Positions 6,689 through 16,553 are shown, counted from the stretch's first letter. The stretch: DNA of 64,000 bases from JADJGC01 sp964617645 (GCA_964617645.1 CAZTYE010000010.1:62001-126000), one strand, 5' to 3'. Translations and numbers: made by a program. The notes: generated from the sequence alone by a model not told the origin.

Positions 6689-8347
6689 TTACTCCAAGTC
6701 GATCAGGTGATGCGCGGTGGTGTTGCAATCGATTTCCGACATCAGGCGATCGACCACCGTGAATCCGTACTTACACATATAATAGTTCAGGGGGAAGGCG
6801 CGTTCCTGCAATTTTCCATCGGGGAAAAGACTGAAGGCGACCCGCTCGATCTGGGCGCGCAGCGTCTGGTTCTTCTTGCGATGCGCCTGAAACACCTTCT
6901 CCTCGAGTTGATTGATTTCGCCTTCGAGGCGACCAGCGATGCGTTGGGCGTTGGTGATCATGCCGTGGTCGGTTGAGTCAAGATGAGTGACGATATTGGC
7001 CATCTGGCGCTTGATTTCCTGCCGAAACGCCTCAAAGCGCTGATCGAAGTCGGCGGGAAAGGTACGCATCAAGATACGATTGACGAGTTGGTTGACGTCG
7101 CCGGCAGTTTCGAGCACGTCCAATTCGTGTTTTTCGAGCAGGCGGCGGATCGCGGGTTCGACGATGGTGGCCGAGAAGCGCGGATAGATCACCGGCGGAA
7201 CCTGGTCGAACATTTCCCACAGGTCGCGAATTTGGCTGAAATAGGCAATCTCAGCCGGGCCGGCGAAGTAAACGAGGGTTGGGAAGATGTGGCTCTGCAC
7301 GATGCCGCGCAAAAAGACATTGGGTGAAAACGTCTCCGGTGATGAATCGACCTGAGCCAGGAGTTCGTCCTGCGTGAACGATTTCCCTTCCACGCGAAAT
7401 CCACCGTCGGCAAACTCGATGCGGCTGCGCTTGCTGTCATAATAGAAAAGATTGGAGTAGCTGCCGGGACGCGCGACTTGAAGATGATAGCCTCTCCCTT
7501 CGAGGGCGCGGTTGCGCTCTTCGACCTTGCGCGCTGCTTGCTCGCGCAACTGCAGTTCGCGACGGAAAATCGGGATGGCCAGTTGCCGCAGTTCGGGATC
7601 GGAGGGATCGACAAGAATCAAGCCTTGATCTTTGAAGATGCGGCTGAGCCAACGGGCAAAAGCGGCAACGACGCCGACGCCGGGCGCGTAGCTCTCACGC
7701 AGCGCCCGCATGAACTCCGATCGAAATTCAGTTTCGGGTAGCAGACGTTCGTAGTTGTCGAGGACTTCGGTGATCCTTTCGTCAAGTCGCAGCCGGCTCA
7801 TCGGCTGGTTGTCGGGTAACGTCATCGGCTGGTAGCGCAGCGCCTCGAGGCGATTTTCGGCAGTGGGCAGCGTAACGGTTGCCACCTCGTCGAAATCGGC
7901 ATCGTCGGCGGCGAGCCAGAAAATCGGCACGACCGCGCCGTCGAGTTTGCGGCAATCGCTCGCCGCGAGTTTGATCGCGAGGGCGGCTTTGTAGAAAACG
8001 AATAGCGGCCCGCCGAAGAGTACGACTTGCTGGCCGGTGAAAACGGCAGTGGTACTTGGATCGCGGAGTTTGCCGATGTTGGCTAACGTTGTGTCCCCGG
8101 CGCCGAAGTCGCGATTTTGGCGTTCGAGAATGGCGACGATTTTGTCGCGCCGGTAGTTTCGCTTCGCGACCCGCCGATGTACATCTCGCAGGGCATCGTC
8201 GGAACGGAAGTCGTGGGCGAAGAAGTCGCCGGTGTTGCCGGCCAGGTAGTCGAGAAACAGCGCCCGACTACCCGGCAGGTCTGAGAAGCTAAGCGTTCGA
8301 TTCGAGGGCAACTTGTTTCTTACCGCGGAATTTCTTGACCATATCAT
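6689..8347 (-). CDS. bshC: BshC, putative bacillithiol cysteine-adding enzyme
   Basis: A 552-residue protein with the BshC signature FTGQQVVLFGGPLFVFYKA (residues about 98-116), FWLAADDADFDEV, and the central RPGSYSNLFYYDSKRSR region. It adds cysteine to GlcN-malate, the last step of bacillithiol synthesis. A coiled-coil section (about residues 450-500) is typical. The annotated ATG overlaps the end of the upstream RND pump gene by 59 nt. A TTG at 8312 would shorten the overlap and match the usual BshC N-terminus better, so the exact start is uncertain. Confidence 0.93.
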   Translation of the reverse strand: MIWSRNSAVRNKLPSNRTLSFSDLPGSRALFLDYLAGNTGDFFAHDFRSDDALRDVHRRVAKRNYRRDKIVAILERQNRDFGAGDTTLANIGKLRDPSTTAVFTGQQVVLFGGPLFVFYKAALAIKLAASDCRKLDGAVVPIFWLAADDADFDEVATVTLPTAENRLEALRYQPMTLPDNQPMSRLRLDERITEVLDNYERLLPETEFRSEFMRALRESYAPGVGVVAAFARWLSRIFKDQGLILVDPSDPELRQLAIPIFRRELQLREQAARKVEERNRALEGRGYHLQVARPGSYSNLFYYDSKRSRIEFADGGFRVEGKSFTQDELLAQVDSSPETFSPNVFLRGIVQSHIFPTLVYFAGPAEIAYFSQIRDLWEMFDQVPPVIYPRFSATIVEPAIRRLLEKHELDVLETAGDVNQLVNRILMRTFPADFDQRFEAFRQEIKRQMANIVTHLDSTDHGMITNAQRIAGRLEGEINQLEEKVFQAHRKKNQTLRAQIERVAFSLFPDGKLQERAFPLNYYMCKYGFTVVDRLMSEIDCNTTAHHLIDLE

Positions 8348-11300
8348 CCAGCAACGTGTACACGACTGGTACGACGATCAAAGTCAATCCGGTTGAAGTT
8401 GTCAGGCCGCCGATGATGGCACGGGCAATGCCGGCGCGCAGCTCGGCGCCGGGGCCGATACCGAGCGCCAGCGGCAGCACGCCGAAGATCATGGCGAAGG
8501 TGGTCATCAAAATCGGGCGCAGACGCACGGCGCCGGCCCGCACGAGCGCTTCCGTGCGCGGTGTGCCGCGCTTCATGTCTTGTTTGGCGAAGTCGACCAG
8601 CAGAATGGCGTTCTTCGTTACCAAACCCATCAGCATGACGATACCGATCAGGGACATGATCGAGATCGAACTGCCGAAGAAGAGCAGGCCGAGAAACGCA
8701 CCCAGAAGCGACATCGGCAGCGAAAGCATGATGGCGAGCGGATCGGTGAAGCTCTCGAACTGCGAGGCGAGCACGAAGTAGATCAGGATGATCGCCAGGA
8801 GCAACGACTCAAGGATATAGGCAAACGACTCCTGCTGAATTTCTGCCTCGCCGGTGGCGTAAATCCGGTAGCCCGGCGGCACGGGAATCTGCCCGGCTTT
8901 GGCCATGGCGTCAGCACGGACGTCGCCGGCGAAGCGGCCAAAATTGTTGGCCGTGACTTTGATCGTTTTCTGGCGGTCAAAGCGCGTCAATTCAGATACG
9001 GCGCCGGCCTCGGAAAAGCTGGCAACGTGCGAGAGCGGGAACTGATGGCCGTGCTCGCCGTTGATCTCCTTGCTGGACGGAATCAGAATTCGCGACAGAT
9101 CGGATAGATCGTTGCGGTCTTCCGGGCGCAGCTTGAGCCGCACGTCGGCTTCCTTATCGCCCTCTTGATAGCGGAACGGCACTACGCCGTTGATGAGATA
9201 ACGGGTCGCCAGCGATACCTGCGCGACGCTGAGTCCGAGATCGGAGATTTTTTCGCGATCGAGGGCGATCTGCAGTTCGGGTTTGCCTTCACCGAGCGAG
9301 TTGTCGACTTCGACGGCGCCGGGCGTGGCACGAACGGAGTCCTCCACCATCGCCGCCAGCGCTTTGAGTTGATCGAGACGGTCGCCGGTGATTGAGATTT
9401 CGATCGCTGCGCCGCCGCCTTCGGCCTGTTCGCCGGTGATCGAGAGCTGGACGCCGGGATAATCGGCGAGCTTGCTGCGGACATCTTCGATAACTTCGAA
9501 AACCGATCGCTCGCGCTCCGATAGGTCGACCATGCGGACAATGATTGTGCCCTCATTATCCGGATTGATGCCGGTGCCGGCGGTCATGTAGATGTCTTTG
9601 ACTTCCGGATACGTCTTGAGCGCGGCTTCGATACCCTCGGCTAACTTAGCCGTCCCCGCCAGACTGGTGCCGGGCGCGGCTTTGAAGGCGACGAAAAACT
9701 CGCCGCGATCGTACTGCGGCACAAACTCGGTGCCGATCAGGGGCACTAAGAATAAAGAGCCGATGAAGGTGACAGTTGCCAGCATCAGCACGAGCAGTCG
9801 ATGTTGCAGCGAGAAGCGCACGATTTTCTGGACCAGCACGTTCAGGCGATCGAACAGCCCGTTCCACCAGTTGGTAAAGCGGTAAATCGGGTTGCGCGTG
9901 TTTTTGTGCGCGTGTTCTTCTTTGAGCCTGCGCGCCGAAAGCATCGGCGTCAGCGTGAAGGCGACAAACAGCGAAACCAACACCGAGGCGGCAACGGTCA
10001 GACCAAACGAGTAGAAGAAGCGACCGACGATGCCTTTCATGAAGGCGACCGGCACGAACACGACGACGATGGTGAACGTCGTTGCCAGCACCGCGAGGGC
10101 GATTTCGCCGGTGGCGCGCTCGGAAGCATCTGCCGGTTTCTCTCCCATCGCAAAGTGCCGGTAAATATTCTCGATGACCACGATCGCGTCGTCAATCAGC
10201 AGTCCGACAGCCAGCGACAGCGCCAGCAGGGTCATGAAGTTCAGCGTGAATCCCAGCCAACCCATAAAGAGGAAGGTCGCGATGATTGAAGTCGGAATGG
10301 CGACGGCTGAGATGATCGTAGCACGCGTGTCGGCGAGGAAAAAGAAGATCACAATTACCGCCAGAACGCCGCCGTAGATGATGTTCATGACGACGTCGTG
10401 AACGGCCTCCTCGGTGAACGTAGAATTGTCGGCGGCGATCGCGATTTCGATATCTTTGGGAAGTAGCAGCGAAACCTCGGCCAGCTTGCCTTTGATTCCG
10501 GCGGCGACTTCAACGGTGTTGGCGCCGGATTGCTTGGTGATATTCAGGCCGACGGCGCGGCGACCGTTCAGACGCGAGATTGATTCCAGTTCTTTGGTCG
10601 TATCCTTAATGGCGGCGATGTCGCGTAGCAGCACCTGAACACCGCGGTCGTTTTTGACGACGACATCGGCGAGTTGCTCGACCGACGTGATCTTGCCGAG
10701 GGTGCGAATCGTGAAGTCCTTCTCGCCGCGTTCCATTTTGCCGGAGGGCATCTCCAGATTGGCGGCCTGCAAGCGGCCCTGCACATCGAAGATCGAAAGG
10801 TTGTAGGCCTCCAGCGCCGTTTGATCGAGTTCAACGAGGACTTCGCGCTCTTCGCCGCCGACCAGTTCGACGTTGCCGACGCCGCGAACGTTTTCGAGGC
10901 GCTTTTTGATGTCTTCCTTGGCGATCAATGTCAGCTCGCGCGTGGAGCGACTTCCGGCGATCGCGAGCGCGATAATCGGCTGCGATTGCGGATCGAACTT
11001 TTGAATGACGAGATCTTCGAGGTCGTCTGGCAAATCGGCGCGAATGCCGGCGACCTTGTCGCGTACGTCCTGTGCGGCAACGTCGTCCGAGACCTCGAGC
11101 TGGAATTCGCAGAACGTGAAGGAAAAACCCTCGTAGCAAGTGGACTGAATGTGACGAATTCCGGAGATCGTATTGACGGCGTTTTCAATTTTGGCGACGA
11201 CCTCGGTTTCCATCGTCTCCGGGGTAGCGCCGGGGTAGGTGACGGTCACGACGACAAACGGGAACTCGACATCGGGGAACAATTCTACCGAGAGGTCACG

Positions 11301-11387
11301 GTAGGCGAACATCCCGAGCACCACGAGGGCGAGGGTCACCATGACCGTGAATACCGGCCGGGCAATCGCGATTTTGGATAGCGTCAT
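8289..11387 (-). CDS. RND multidrug-type efflux pump (AcrB/HAE1-like inner-membrane transporter)
   Basis: About 1032 residues from MTLSKIAIARPVFTVMVTL, the standard family start and length. An open frame extends 41 codons further upstream into the adaptor gene, but that part is not RND-like. It has twelve membrane spans in two halves, each followed by a large periplasmic porter loop. The proton-relay aspartate pair sits in AVGLLIDDAIVVIENIYRHF at about residues 399-400. The pump forms a tripartite complex with the adaptor (next upstream, 1 nt between genes) and TolC, exporting drugs or lipophilic compounds. Substrate cannot be told from sequence. Probably controlled by the TetR at the head of the operon. 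Confidence 0.95.
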   Translation of the reverse strand: MTLSKIAIARPVFTVMVTLALVVLGMFAYRDLSVELFPDVEFPFVVVTVTYPGATPETMETEVVAKIENAVNTISGIRHIQSTCYEGFSFTFCEFQLEVSDDVAAQDVRDKVAGIRADLPDDLEDLVIQKFDPQSQPIIALAIAGSRSTRELTLIAKEDIKKRLENVRGVGNVELVGGEEREVLVELDQTALEAYNLSIFDVQGRLQAANLEMPSGKMERGEKDFTIRTLGKITSVEQLADVVVKNDRGVQVLLRDIAAIKDTTKELESISRLNGRRAVGLNITKQSGANTVEVAAGIKGKLAEVSLLLPKDIEIAIAADNSTFTEEAVHDVVMNIIYGGVLAVIVIFFFLADTRATIISAVAIPTSIIATFLFMGWLGFTLNFMTLLALSLAVGLLIDDAIVVIENIYRHFAMGEKPADASERATGEIALAVLATTFTIVVVFVPVAFMKGIVGRFFYSFGLTVAASVLVSLFVAFTLTPMLSARRLKEEHAHKNTRNPIYRFTNWWNGLFDRLNVLVQKIVRFSLQHRLLVLMLATVTFIGSLFLVPLIGTEFVPQYDRGEFFVAFKAAPGTSLAGTAKLAEGIEAALKTYPEVKDIYMTAGTGINPDNEGTIIVRMVDLSERERSVFEVIEDVRSKLADYPGVQLSITGEQAEGGGAAIEISITGDRLDQLKALAAMVEDSVRATPGAVEVDNSLGEGKPELQIALDREKISDLGLSVAQVSLATRYLINGVVPFRYQEGDKEADVRLKLRPEDRNDLSDLSRILIPSSKEINGEHGHQFPLSHVASFSEAGAVSELTRFDRQKTIKVTANNFGRFAGDVRADAMAKAGQIPVPPGYRIYATGEAEIQQESFAYILESLLLAIILIYFVLASQFESFTDPLAIMLSLPMSLLGAFLGLLFFGSSISIMSLIGIVMLMGLVTKNAILLVDFAKQDMKRGTPRTEALVRAGAVRLRPILMTTFAMIFGVLPLALGIGPGAELRAGIARAIIGGLTTSTGLTLIVVPVVYTLLDDMVKKFRGKKQVALESNA

Positions 11388-11388
11388 A

Positions 11389-12402
11389 CTACTTCTCCGA
11401 GCGGATGATCGGGTATCCGTCCGATAAAAACGCCTGACCGAGATAGACGATCTCGTCGCCGGCATTAACGCCGGAGACAACTTGCACGGAGTGTTCGTTC
11501 TTGGCGCCAACTGTCACCGTGCGCACGCGCGCGGTGTCGTTTTGGACGACGAAGAGCGTATAGATCCCCTCTTCCGAAATCAACGCCGACTGGGGCACGC
11601 GCACCGCATTGTCGACGCTCTCGGTGATGAAGCGCGCTTTGGCGAAAGTGCCGGGTTGCAAGCGCCTATCCGGGTTGGCCACGCTGACTTCGACCGTGAA
11701 GGTCCGGGTCTGCGGATCGGCGGCCGAAGCGATACGCGTAACGACACACTCGTAGTGCGCGGTGTCGCCGGTAACCGTGACCGTGCCGGTCATGCCGCGA
11801 GCGAATTTTTCCGCCACCGTCGGCGGCACGCCGAAGTTCATGCGCAGCGAATCGATCAACGCGACACGCGCCCCGACGCTGCCGGGCAACGGAACATCTC
11901 CGGCTCGAAGGTTGAGTTCGACCAGCGTGCCACTGATCGGCGACGTGATCTCGACGAGATCACGAGCGGCCTGAAAGTTGGCGCGCGCAATCTCGTAGCC
12001 GCTTTCGGCGTCGTTGAATTGCGTTTCGCTGATTGCTTTCTCGTCATAGAGGTACTTCATTTTCTTGAACAGCTTGTCGGCGTTGTCAAATGCGGCCTTC
12101 GCCTGAAAGTACTGCGACGACGGACCGCCTTTGTCAAGATAAGCCAAAACGGCGCCTTGACCGACGCGGTCGCCGATGCGGTGCGGCAGCGACTCGACCG
12201 CCTCCGACAACCGGACGAAGACATCGGCTTGCTTGCTACCCTCAAGGCCACCGCCAAACTCGCGGACGACGCTAATCGAGCCAAGCTCCGCTTTGCTGGT
12301 TTTCACGGGAATCGTCGGCAGCGAAGTTCCCTTCTCGGCGTCACCGCCGCTGCACGAAAGGGCGATTAGCAGGACGCCCGGTATGAGAAGCCATCGTTTC
12401 AT
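11389..12402 (-). CDS. RND periplasmic adaptor (membrane fusion) lipoprotein
   Basis: A 337-residue protein with a lipoprotein signal peptide (MKRWLLIPGVLLIALSCSGG, lipobox LSC). It has split lipoyl/barrel-sandwich halves, an alpha hairpin (about residues 95-150, QYFQAKAAFDNADKLFKKMK) and a beta-barrel region (RLQPGTFAKARF, VPQSALI). Adaptors of this type link the inner-membrane pump to TolC. The gene abuts the pump gene and starts directly after tolC, as expected for a co-expressed tripartite system. Confidence 0.93.
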   Translation of the reverse strand: MKRWLLIPGVLLIALSCSGGDAEKGTSLPTIPVKTSKAELGSISVVREFGGGLEGSKQADVFVRLSEAVESLPHRIGDRVGQGAVLAYLDKGGPSSQYFQAKAAFDNADKLFKKMKYLYDEKAISETQFNDAESGYEIARANFQAARDLVEITSPISGTLVELNLRAGDVPLPGSVGARVALIDSLRMNFGVPPTVAEKFARGMTGTVTVTGDTAHYECVVTRIASAADPQTRTFTVEVSVANPDRRLQPGTFAKARFITESVDNAVRVPQSALISEEGIYTLFVVQNDTARVRTVTVGAKNEHSVQVVSGVNAGDEIVYLGQAFLSDGYPIIRSEK

Positions 12403-13740
12403 TTATTGCTCCTTCAATTCGGCAAATCGGGTTACGCCGGTAGCGCGCAGCAAGCGATAGACTGCCAGCGCCGCGTCATGCTCGGCTTGAATGAAATTCG
12501 TCTTGGCCAGCGTCAGAGCCGCCTCCGAGGAAAGAACTTCGAGCTGCGTGCCGACGCCGTTTTGATAACGAATGCGGGCGATGCGCAGGCCTTCCTCGGC
12601 CTGCGCGATCGTCTCGCGCTGTGTGCGGAGGCGCTCGGCGGTTTCGTTGTAGCGCAGGAAAGCGTCGCGCGTTTCGAGTTCGACTTGTTCGAGCAGTTTT
12701 TCGTAGCTGAGCTCAGCCTGACGATGATCGACCCGCGCCTTGCGTACGGCGGCGCGAGTCGAGAAGCCGTTGAAAATCGGATACGACAGCGTGAACGTGG
12801 CGGTCCAACTGGGCGACCAGAATTTGCTATCGAGCGAGAAGTCGTCGGCCTGATAACTCCACCCATAGCGGGACATGAAATCCAGTTTCAGCGATTGTTC
12901 CGACTTGGCAATGCCCACGGCGCGTTTGGACATCTGGCGGACATAGTCTTGTTGGATCAGGGCGGCGCGCCTTTCTACCGCGACCTTCAGCAGTTGGTCG
13001 AAGTTCAATGACTGCCCGACCAAAGTGGAGTCGAAACCATACGACAATTCGAGCGGCTCGGCGCCGCCGGACGAAATCATGTTGCGCAAGACATTCAGCG
13101 CCAAGATCGCCTGATTTTCCGCCTGCAGAAGCTGCGGCCGCAGATTGGCGACTTCGACGTCGGCGCGGAGCTTCTCATACTCGGAAACCACGCCTTGCTC
13201 GCGCATCTTCGTGATCATTCCCTGATTCCACTCGGCGGTAGCGAGCGCGTCTTTGTAGACCTGCACGGCATTCTGCGCCAGGATCGCGTTAAGGAAGGCC
13301 TCGCGGACGCCAAACGTAATCTGCGATTCCGACTCGCGCACTAACTCGTCGACATACTTGTGGTAGATACGCGCGATTTTGATCGCATTGAGCACCTTGC
13401 CACCCTCCCACAGGGACTGCGTCAGCGTCAAACCGAGGTCGAGAGTGTTGTCGGTGCCGATTTTGAATTTCATGCCGCCGAACACGGCCTCCGGCACCTT
13501 GAGGTTGCGCGTATAGCTCGATCCGAACGACAGGTGTGGGAAAGCGTCGGCGGTGGCGCGTTGCACTTCGGCATCGGCGCGCTCTTGCTCGCCTTTGACG
13601 ATCAGGTAATCCTGATTGGTTTGCAGAGCTTCGCCGACGGCTTGTTCAATCGTCAGGGCGCGCGCCGCGGCCGGCTGCGCCGCCGGCACTAACGCGGCCA
13701 GAAACCAACTGATAATTACGAATCTCATCGCAGATCTCAT
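12403..13740 (-). CDS. TolC-family outer membrane efflux channel
   Basis: A 445-residue protein with a cleavable signal peptide (cut near PAAARA) and two outer-membrane efflux repeats. These show the typical LTIEQAVGEALQTNQDYLI start, long coiled-coil helices (TRDAFLRYNETAERLRTQRE) and RIRYQNGVGTQLEVLSSEAAL near the end. It forms the trimeric exit duct of the efflux system. Its ATG overlaps the tetR stop (ATGA), so the two are translationally coupled; this fixes the start at 13740. Confidence 0.94.
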   Translation of the reverse strand: MRSAMRFVIISWFLAALVPAAQPAAARALTIEQAVGEALQTNQDYLIVKGEQERADAEVQRATADAFPHLSFGSSYTRNLKVPEAVFGGMKFKIGTDNTLDLGLTLTQSLWEGGKVLNAIKIARIYHKYVDELVRESESQITFGVREAFLNAILAQNAVQVYKDALATAEWNQGMITKMREQGVVSEYEKLRADVEVANLRPQLLQAENQAILALNVLRNMISSGGAEPLELSYGFDSTLVGQSLNFDQLLKVAVERRAALIQQDYVRQMSKRAVGIAKSEQSLKLDFMSRYGWSYQADDFSLDSKFWSPSWTATFTLSYPIFNGFSTRAAVRKARVDHRQAELSYEKLLEQVELETRDAFLRYNETAERLRTQRETIAQAEEGLRIARIRYQNGVGTQLEVLSSEAALTLAKTNFIQAEHDAALAVYRLLRATGVTRFAELKEQ

Positions 13741-14342
13741 TTCAAAACACCTCGCATGCAGATTTCGAGAGCGCTATTAATGTCTTCATCCAATTTGTGG
13801 CCGCGACCGTAGAGGCGGCGCTCGATCACCAGCCGCGCCATCGCCAGATAGGCCTCGGCGGCAAAGCGAACATCGAGTGGCCGGCACTCGCCGGCGGTGA
13901 TGGCCAGTTCGATGTCACTCATGATGTGCTCAAGAATGCACTGCCGCCCGCGACCGACGATCCGCCCCATTCCCAAACGATGCTCCGGCTGTTCGACGAG
14001 CATGACACGGAAATACTGGGGATGCTTGACGAAAAAGTCAACGAAGTCCTGCAGGCCGTCGCGCGCATGGTCCAGCAGCTTCTTGGGGCTATCGTGCACG
14101 TGTTGCGCCTGCTCGTGGAGCAGGCAGTAGCCGCGCTCAACGACCGCCGCAAAGAGTTCGTGCTTGGACGGATAGTGCCGGTAAATCGTGCCCTTGCCGA
14201 TGCCGGCCTTGGCGGCGATCGTATCGACATTGCAGGCATCGTATCCCTGACGGGCAAATTCGGCAAGCGCAGCATCGAGAATCATCGCCTTGCGCTGGTC
14301 CTCGGGCAGATGTTTGCGGCAATCTTGCGGCTTGGTCTTCAT
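13737..14342 (-). CDS. TetR/AcrR-family transcriptional regulator of the efflux operon
   Basis: A 201-residue protein. The N-terminal helix-turn-helix is clear (residues about 20-65: KAMILDAALAEFARQGYD, VDTIAAKAGIGKGTIYRHYP), followed by a helical ligand-binding domain with no recognisable ligand signature. As first gene of the tetR-tolC-adaptor-pump operon, with a palindrome directly upstream, it most likely represses the whole operon until a pump substrate binds. Confidence 0.93.
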   Translation of the reverse strand: MKTKPQDCRKHLPEDQRKAMILDAALAEFARQGYDACNVDTIAAKAGIGKGTIYRHYPSKHELFAAVVERGYCLLHEQAQHVHDSPKKLLDHARDGLQDFVDFFVKHPQYFRVMLVEQPEHRLGMGRIVGRGRQCILEHIMSDIELAITAGECRPLDVRFAAEAYLAMARLVIERRLYGRGHKLDEDINSALEICMRGVLK

Positions 14343-14359
14343 ATCAGAGCAAATAGACG

Positions 14360-14371
14360 GACTGGTCAGTC
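14360..14371. promoter_or_regulatory. Palindromic operator, probable TetR binding site
   Basis: GACTG-GT-CAGTC is a perfect inverted repeat ending 18 nt upstream of the tetR start, flanked by a partial repeat (CAGTCAGT). The position and the GACTG half-site fit autoregulation by TetR/AcrR-family repressors. It sits between tetR and the end of corA. Confidence 0.7.
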
Positions 14372-14392
14372 AGTTTGTTACAAAAAAATGTG

Positions 14393-15361
14393 CTAAATCC
14401 ATTTTTTTCTGCGGAAGAATATGAGCAGCCCGACGATGACAGCCGTAATCAGAAGAATGGCAAAAGGATAGCCATACTGCCAATCGAACTCCGGCATAAA
14501 ACGGAAGTTCATCCCGTAGAAGCCCACAATGAATGTGGCCGGCAGGAACAGCGCCGACAGAATGGTGAGGAATTTGATGACGTCGTTGGTGCGGGTCGAA
14601 ACCATCGAGAAATAGAGGTCCATTGCCGAGTTGATCGAGTCGCGCTGGCTGTCGGCGGTCGAGATCATAACGCGCAGATGGTCGTTGATGTCGGAGAAGT
14701 AGATGGCGGCTTTGGAACTCACGACGTCGAATTTTTCGCGGGTGAATTGCGACATGATTTCGAACTGCGGCACGATGACCCGGCGGATGATCGAAAGATC
14801 GCGGCGGATTCGGAACATGCGCTTGAGGATGTCGGCATCCGGGTCTTCGAAGACTCGCGCCTCGACGTCGTCGACTTCCTTTTCCAGCGTATTGAGCGCG
14901 CTGAAATAAGTGTCGACGATGTAATCGACCAGCGTGTGAAACAAGAAGTCGGCGCCGCGAGAGATAACACGACTGTCGCGGTTCATGCGCTGCAGCACGG
15001 TTTCGAGCGGCGGCACCGGATGGAAGTGTACGGTAACGACGGCGTTCGCGGTCAGAAACAGACCGATGCCGCGCGCCTCGATTTCCTGCTCTTGAATCGG
15101 CGGACCAAGCACTTGAACGATCGTGAAGACGTAGTTGTCGTAGTCGTCGACTTTCGGATGCGACATTTCCGAGAGCACGTCTTCAATCACGAGCGGATGG
15201 AAGCGAAAATCCGAGGTGAGGACATAGGACTCTTCGTCGGTCGGTGAGGCGAGATCGACCCAGAGAACGGAGTCGGGGCGCTCTTTGAGCCGGCGGAAAT
15301 CCTTGATCCCCTCGGAGCAGACCAGTCCGTCGTCGGGTGTATAATAGCACGATCTGATCAT
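14393..15361 (-). CDS. corA: CorA-family magnesium/cobalt transporter
   Basis: A 322-residue protein with a soluble N-terminal alpha/beta funnel, long charged helices and two C-terminal membrane spans. The first ends at the hallmark GMN motif (FIVGFYGMNFRFMPEF), and the chain ends in a short basic tail (FFRRKKWI). The pentamer forms a Mg2+ channel gated by cytosolic Mg2+. Its 3' end is close to the tetR promoter region; it is transcribed in the same direction as the efflux operon. Confidence 0.95.
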   Translation of the reverse strand: MIRSCYYTPDDGLVCSEGIKDFRRLKERPDSVLWVDLASPTDEESYVLTSDFRFHPLVIEDVLSEMSHPKVDDYDNYVFTIVQVLGPPIQEQEIEARGIGLFLTANAVVTVHFHPVPPLETVLQRMNRDSRVISRGADFLFHTLVDYIVDTYFSALNTLEKEVDDVEARVFEDPDADILKRMFRIRRDLSIIRRVIVPQFEIMSQFTREKFDVVSSKAAIYFSDINDHLRVMISTADSQRDSINSAMDLYFSMVSTRTNDVIKFLTILSALFLPATFIVGFYGMNFRFMPEFDWQYGYPFAILLITAVIVGLLIFFRRKKWI

Positions 15362-15494
15362 CCGATCAGTCTCCCGCCAGAAGCACGACTTATCGAGTGC
15401 TGCCGCGCCGCTACAACGTAACGTTTATGCCGTGGGGCGGCGGCAGTGGAATCCGGTTAATTTGGACGTTTCAACGATGGTGTCAAGCCCCAAA

Positions 15495-16553
15495 TCACGG
15501 CACGTACTGCGGATCGTGGGCTTCCCGCTCGGCTTCTGCGCGCAGTTTGCGGAAACGGAAGTGGCTGGTGAAGAGAAAGAAGATGCCGATCATGAAAACC
15601 GGGAAGATGTCCATGAAATGGAGGACGATGCTGAAGGCGCCGGCTTCCGCCTTGGGGACGCTGAAAAATTCATGGAGCACGCCAATCACGATGAATTGGA
15701 AAGAGCCGATGTTGCCCGGCGAAATCGGCACCATCAATAAGAACGAATTCACGATGACCACCACGATCCCGGCCCAGGCCGCGACCTTCAGATCGAAAGC
15801 GAGGATCAGCATGACGGCGATCATGACGTGGAACAGCCAGACGAGCAGCGAGTAATAGCTCACTTCGAAGATGCGCCTGGCGCTTTTTAGCGAAGCCAGA
15901 CCATGGCTGATTGACTCCATCCAGCTTTCGAGTTTGGTGTAAAACTTGGGAAAGCGGCGCCGCAATTTGGTCTTGCTCCAGTATTCGAGAGCGCGCTGGT
16001 TGCGCCAAACAACGAAGCCGACGATCAGCACGATTGCCACCGCGATGGCAGCGTAAATCTCCGCCTGCCGAATCCAGAGCGGGAACTTGAAAATGAACGA
16101 AGCGGCGTAGACGAGGATGATCAAGGAAATGCCGTCAAAGAGCACCTCCATGGCGACCGTCGTGAAACAGAAAGTTTTGGAGAGATTTTCCAGTTTGGAG
16201 AGCATGACGATACGGCCGGCCTGGCCGGTCAGCGCCGGCAACGAGAGGTTGATCATCTGGCCGACATGGAACAGCGCAAAAACGCGCATGCGGCCGATTG
16301 GCTTGTAATCGCGAATCAGGGCCCGCCAGCGCATGCCTTTGGCCCAATTCATACCCACCGCACAACCAAGCGCCACGAGCAGGTAGAGCCAATTCACGCT
16401 CAGCAGCGTGTCCCATAATTCGGCAAAATCGACTTTGCGGAAGCTCAGGTAAAGCAGTACCAGGGCGACGGCAATCCCGAGCGCTTTCTTCCAGTCGAAC
16501 ACGACTTTCAACTTCCCTGCCTGATTAGATGCGCCATTGGTTGCGCTGAACAT
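15495..16553 (-). CDS. YbhN/UPF0104-type membrane protein (LPG-synthase flippase-like domain)
   Basis: About 350 residues with eight or so membrane segments. The early pattern WKKALGIAVALVLLYLSFR and later NLSLPALTGQAGRIVML and PISPGNIGSFQFIVIGVL are typical of the membrane domain of lysylphosphatidylglycerol synthases and of stand-alone YbhN-like proteins. Those proteins are thought to move lipids or glycolipids across the membrane. A GTG at 16589 would add 12 residues; I prefer the ATG at 16553. No synthase domain is attached, so it is probably a transporter-like protein. Exact substrate unknown. Confidence 0.8.
   Translation of the reverse strand: MFSATNGASNQAGKLKVVFDWKKALGIAVALVLLYLSFRKVDFAELWDTLLSVNWLYLLVALGCAVGMNWAKGMRWRALIRDYKPIGRMRVFALFHVGQMINLSLPALTGQAGRIVMLSKLENLSKTFCFTTVAMEVLFDGISLIILVYAASFIFKFPLWIRQAEIYAAIAVAIVLIVGFVVWRNQRALEYWSKTKLRRRFPKFYTKLESWMESISHGLASLKSARRIFEVSYYSLLVWLFHVMIAVMLILAFDLKVAAWAGIVVVIVNSFLLMVPISPGNIGSFQFIVIGVLHEFFSVPKAEAGAFSIVLHFMDIFPVFMIGIFFLFTSHFRFRKLRAEAEREAHDPQYVP

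Noticed and set aside
11388..11510. Upstream extension of the RND pump frame
   Set aside because: The extra 41 residues overlap the adaptor gene and precede the canonical MTLSKIAIARPVF start.
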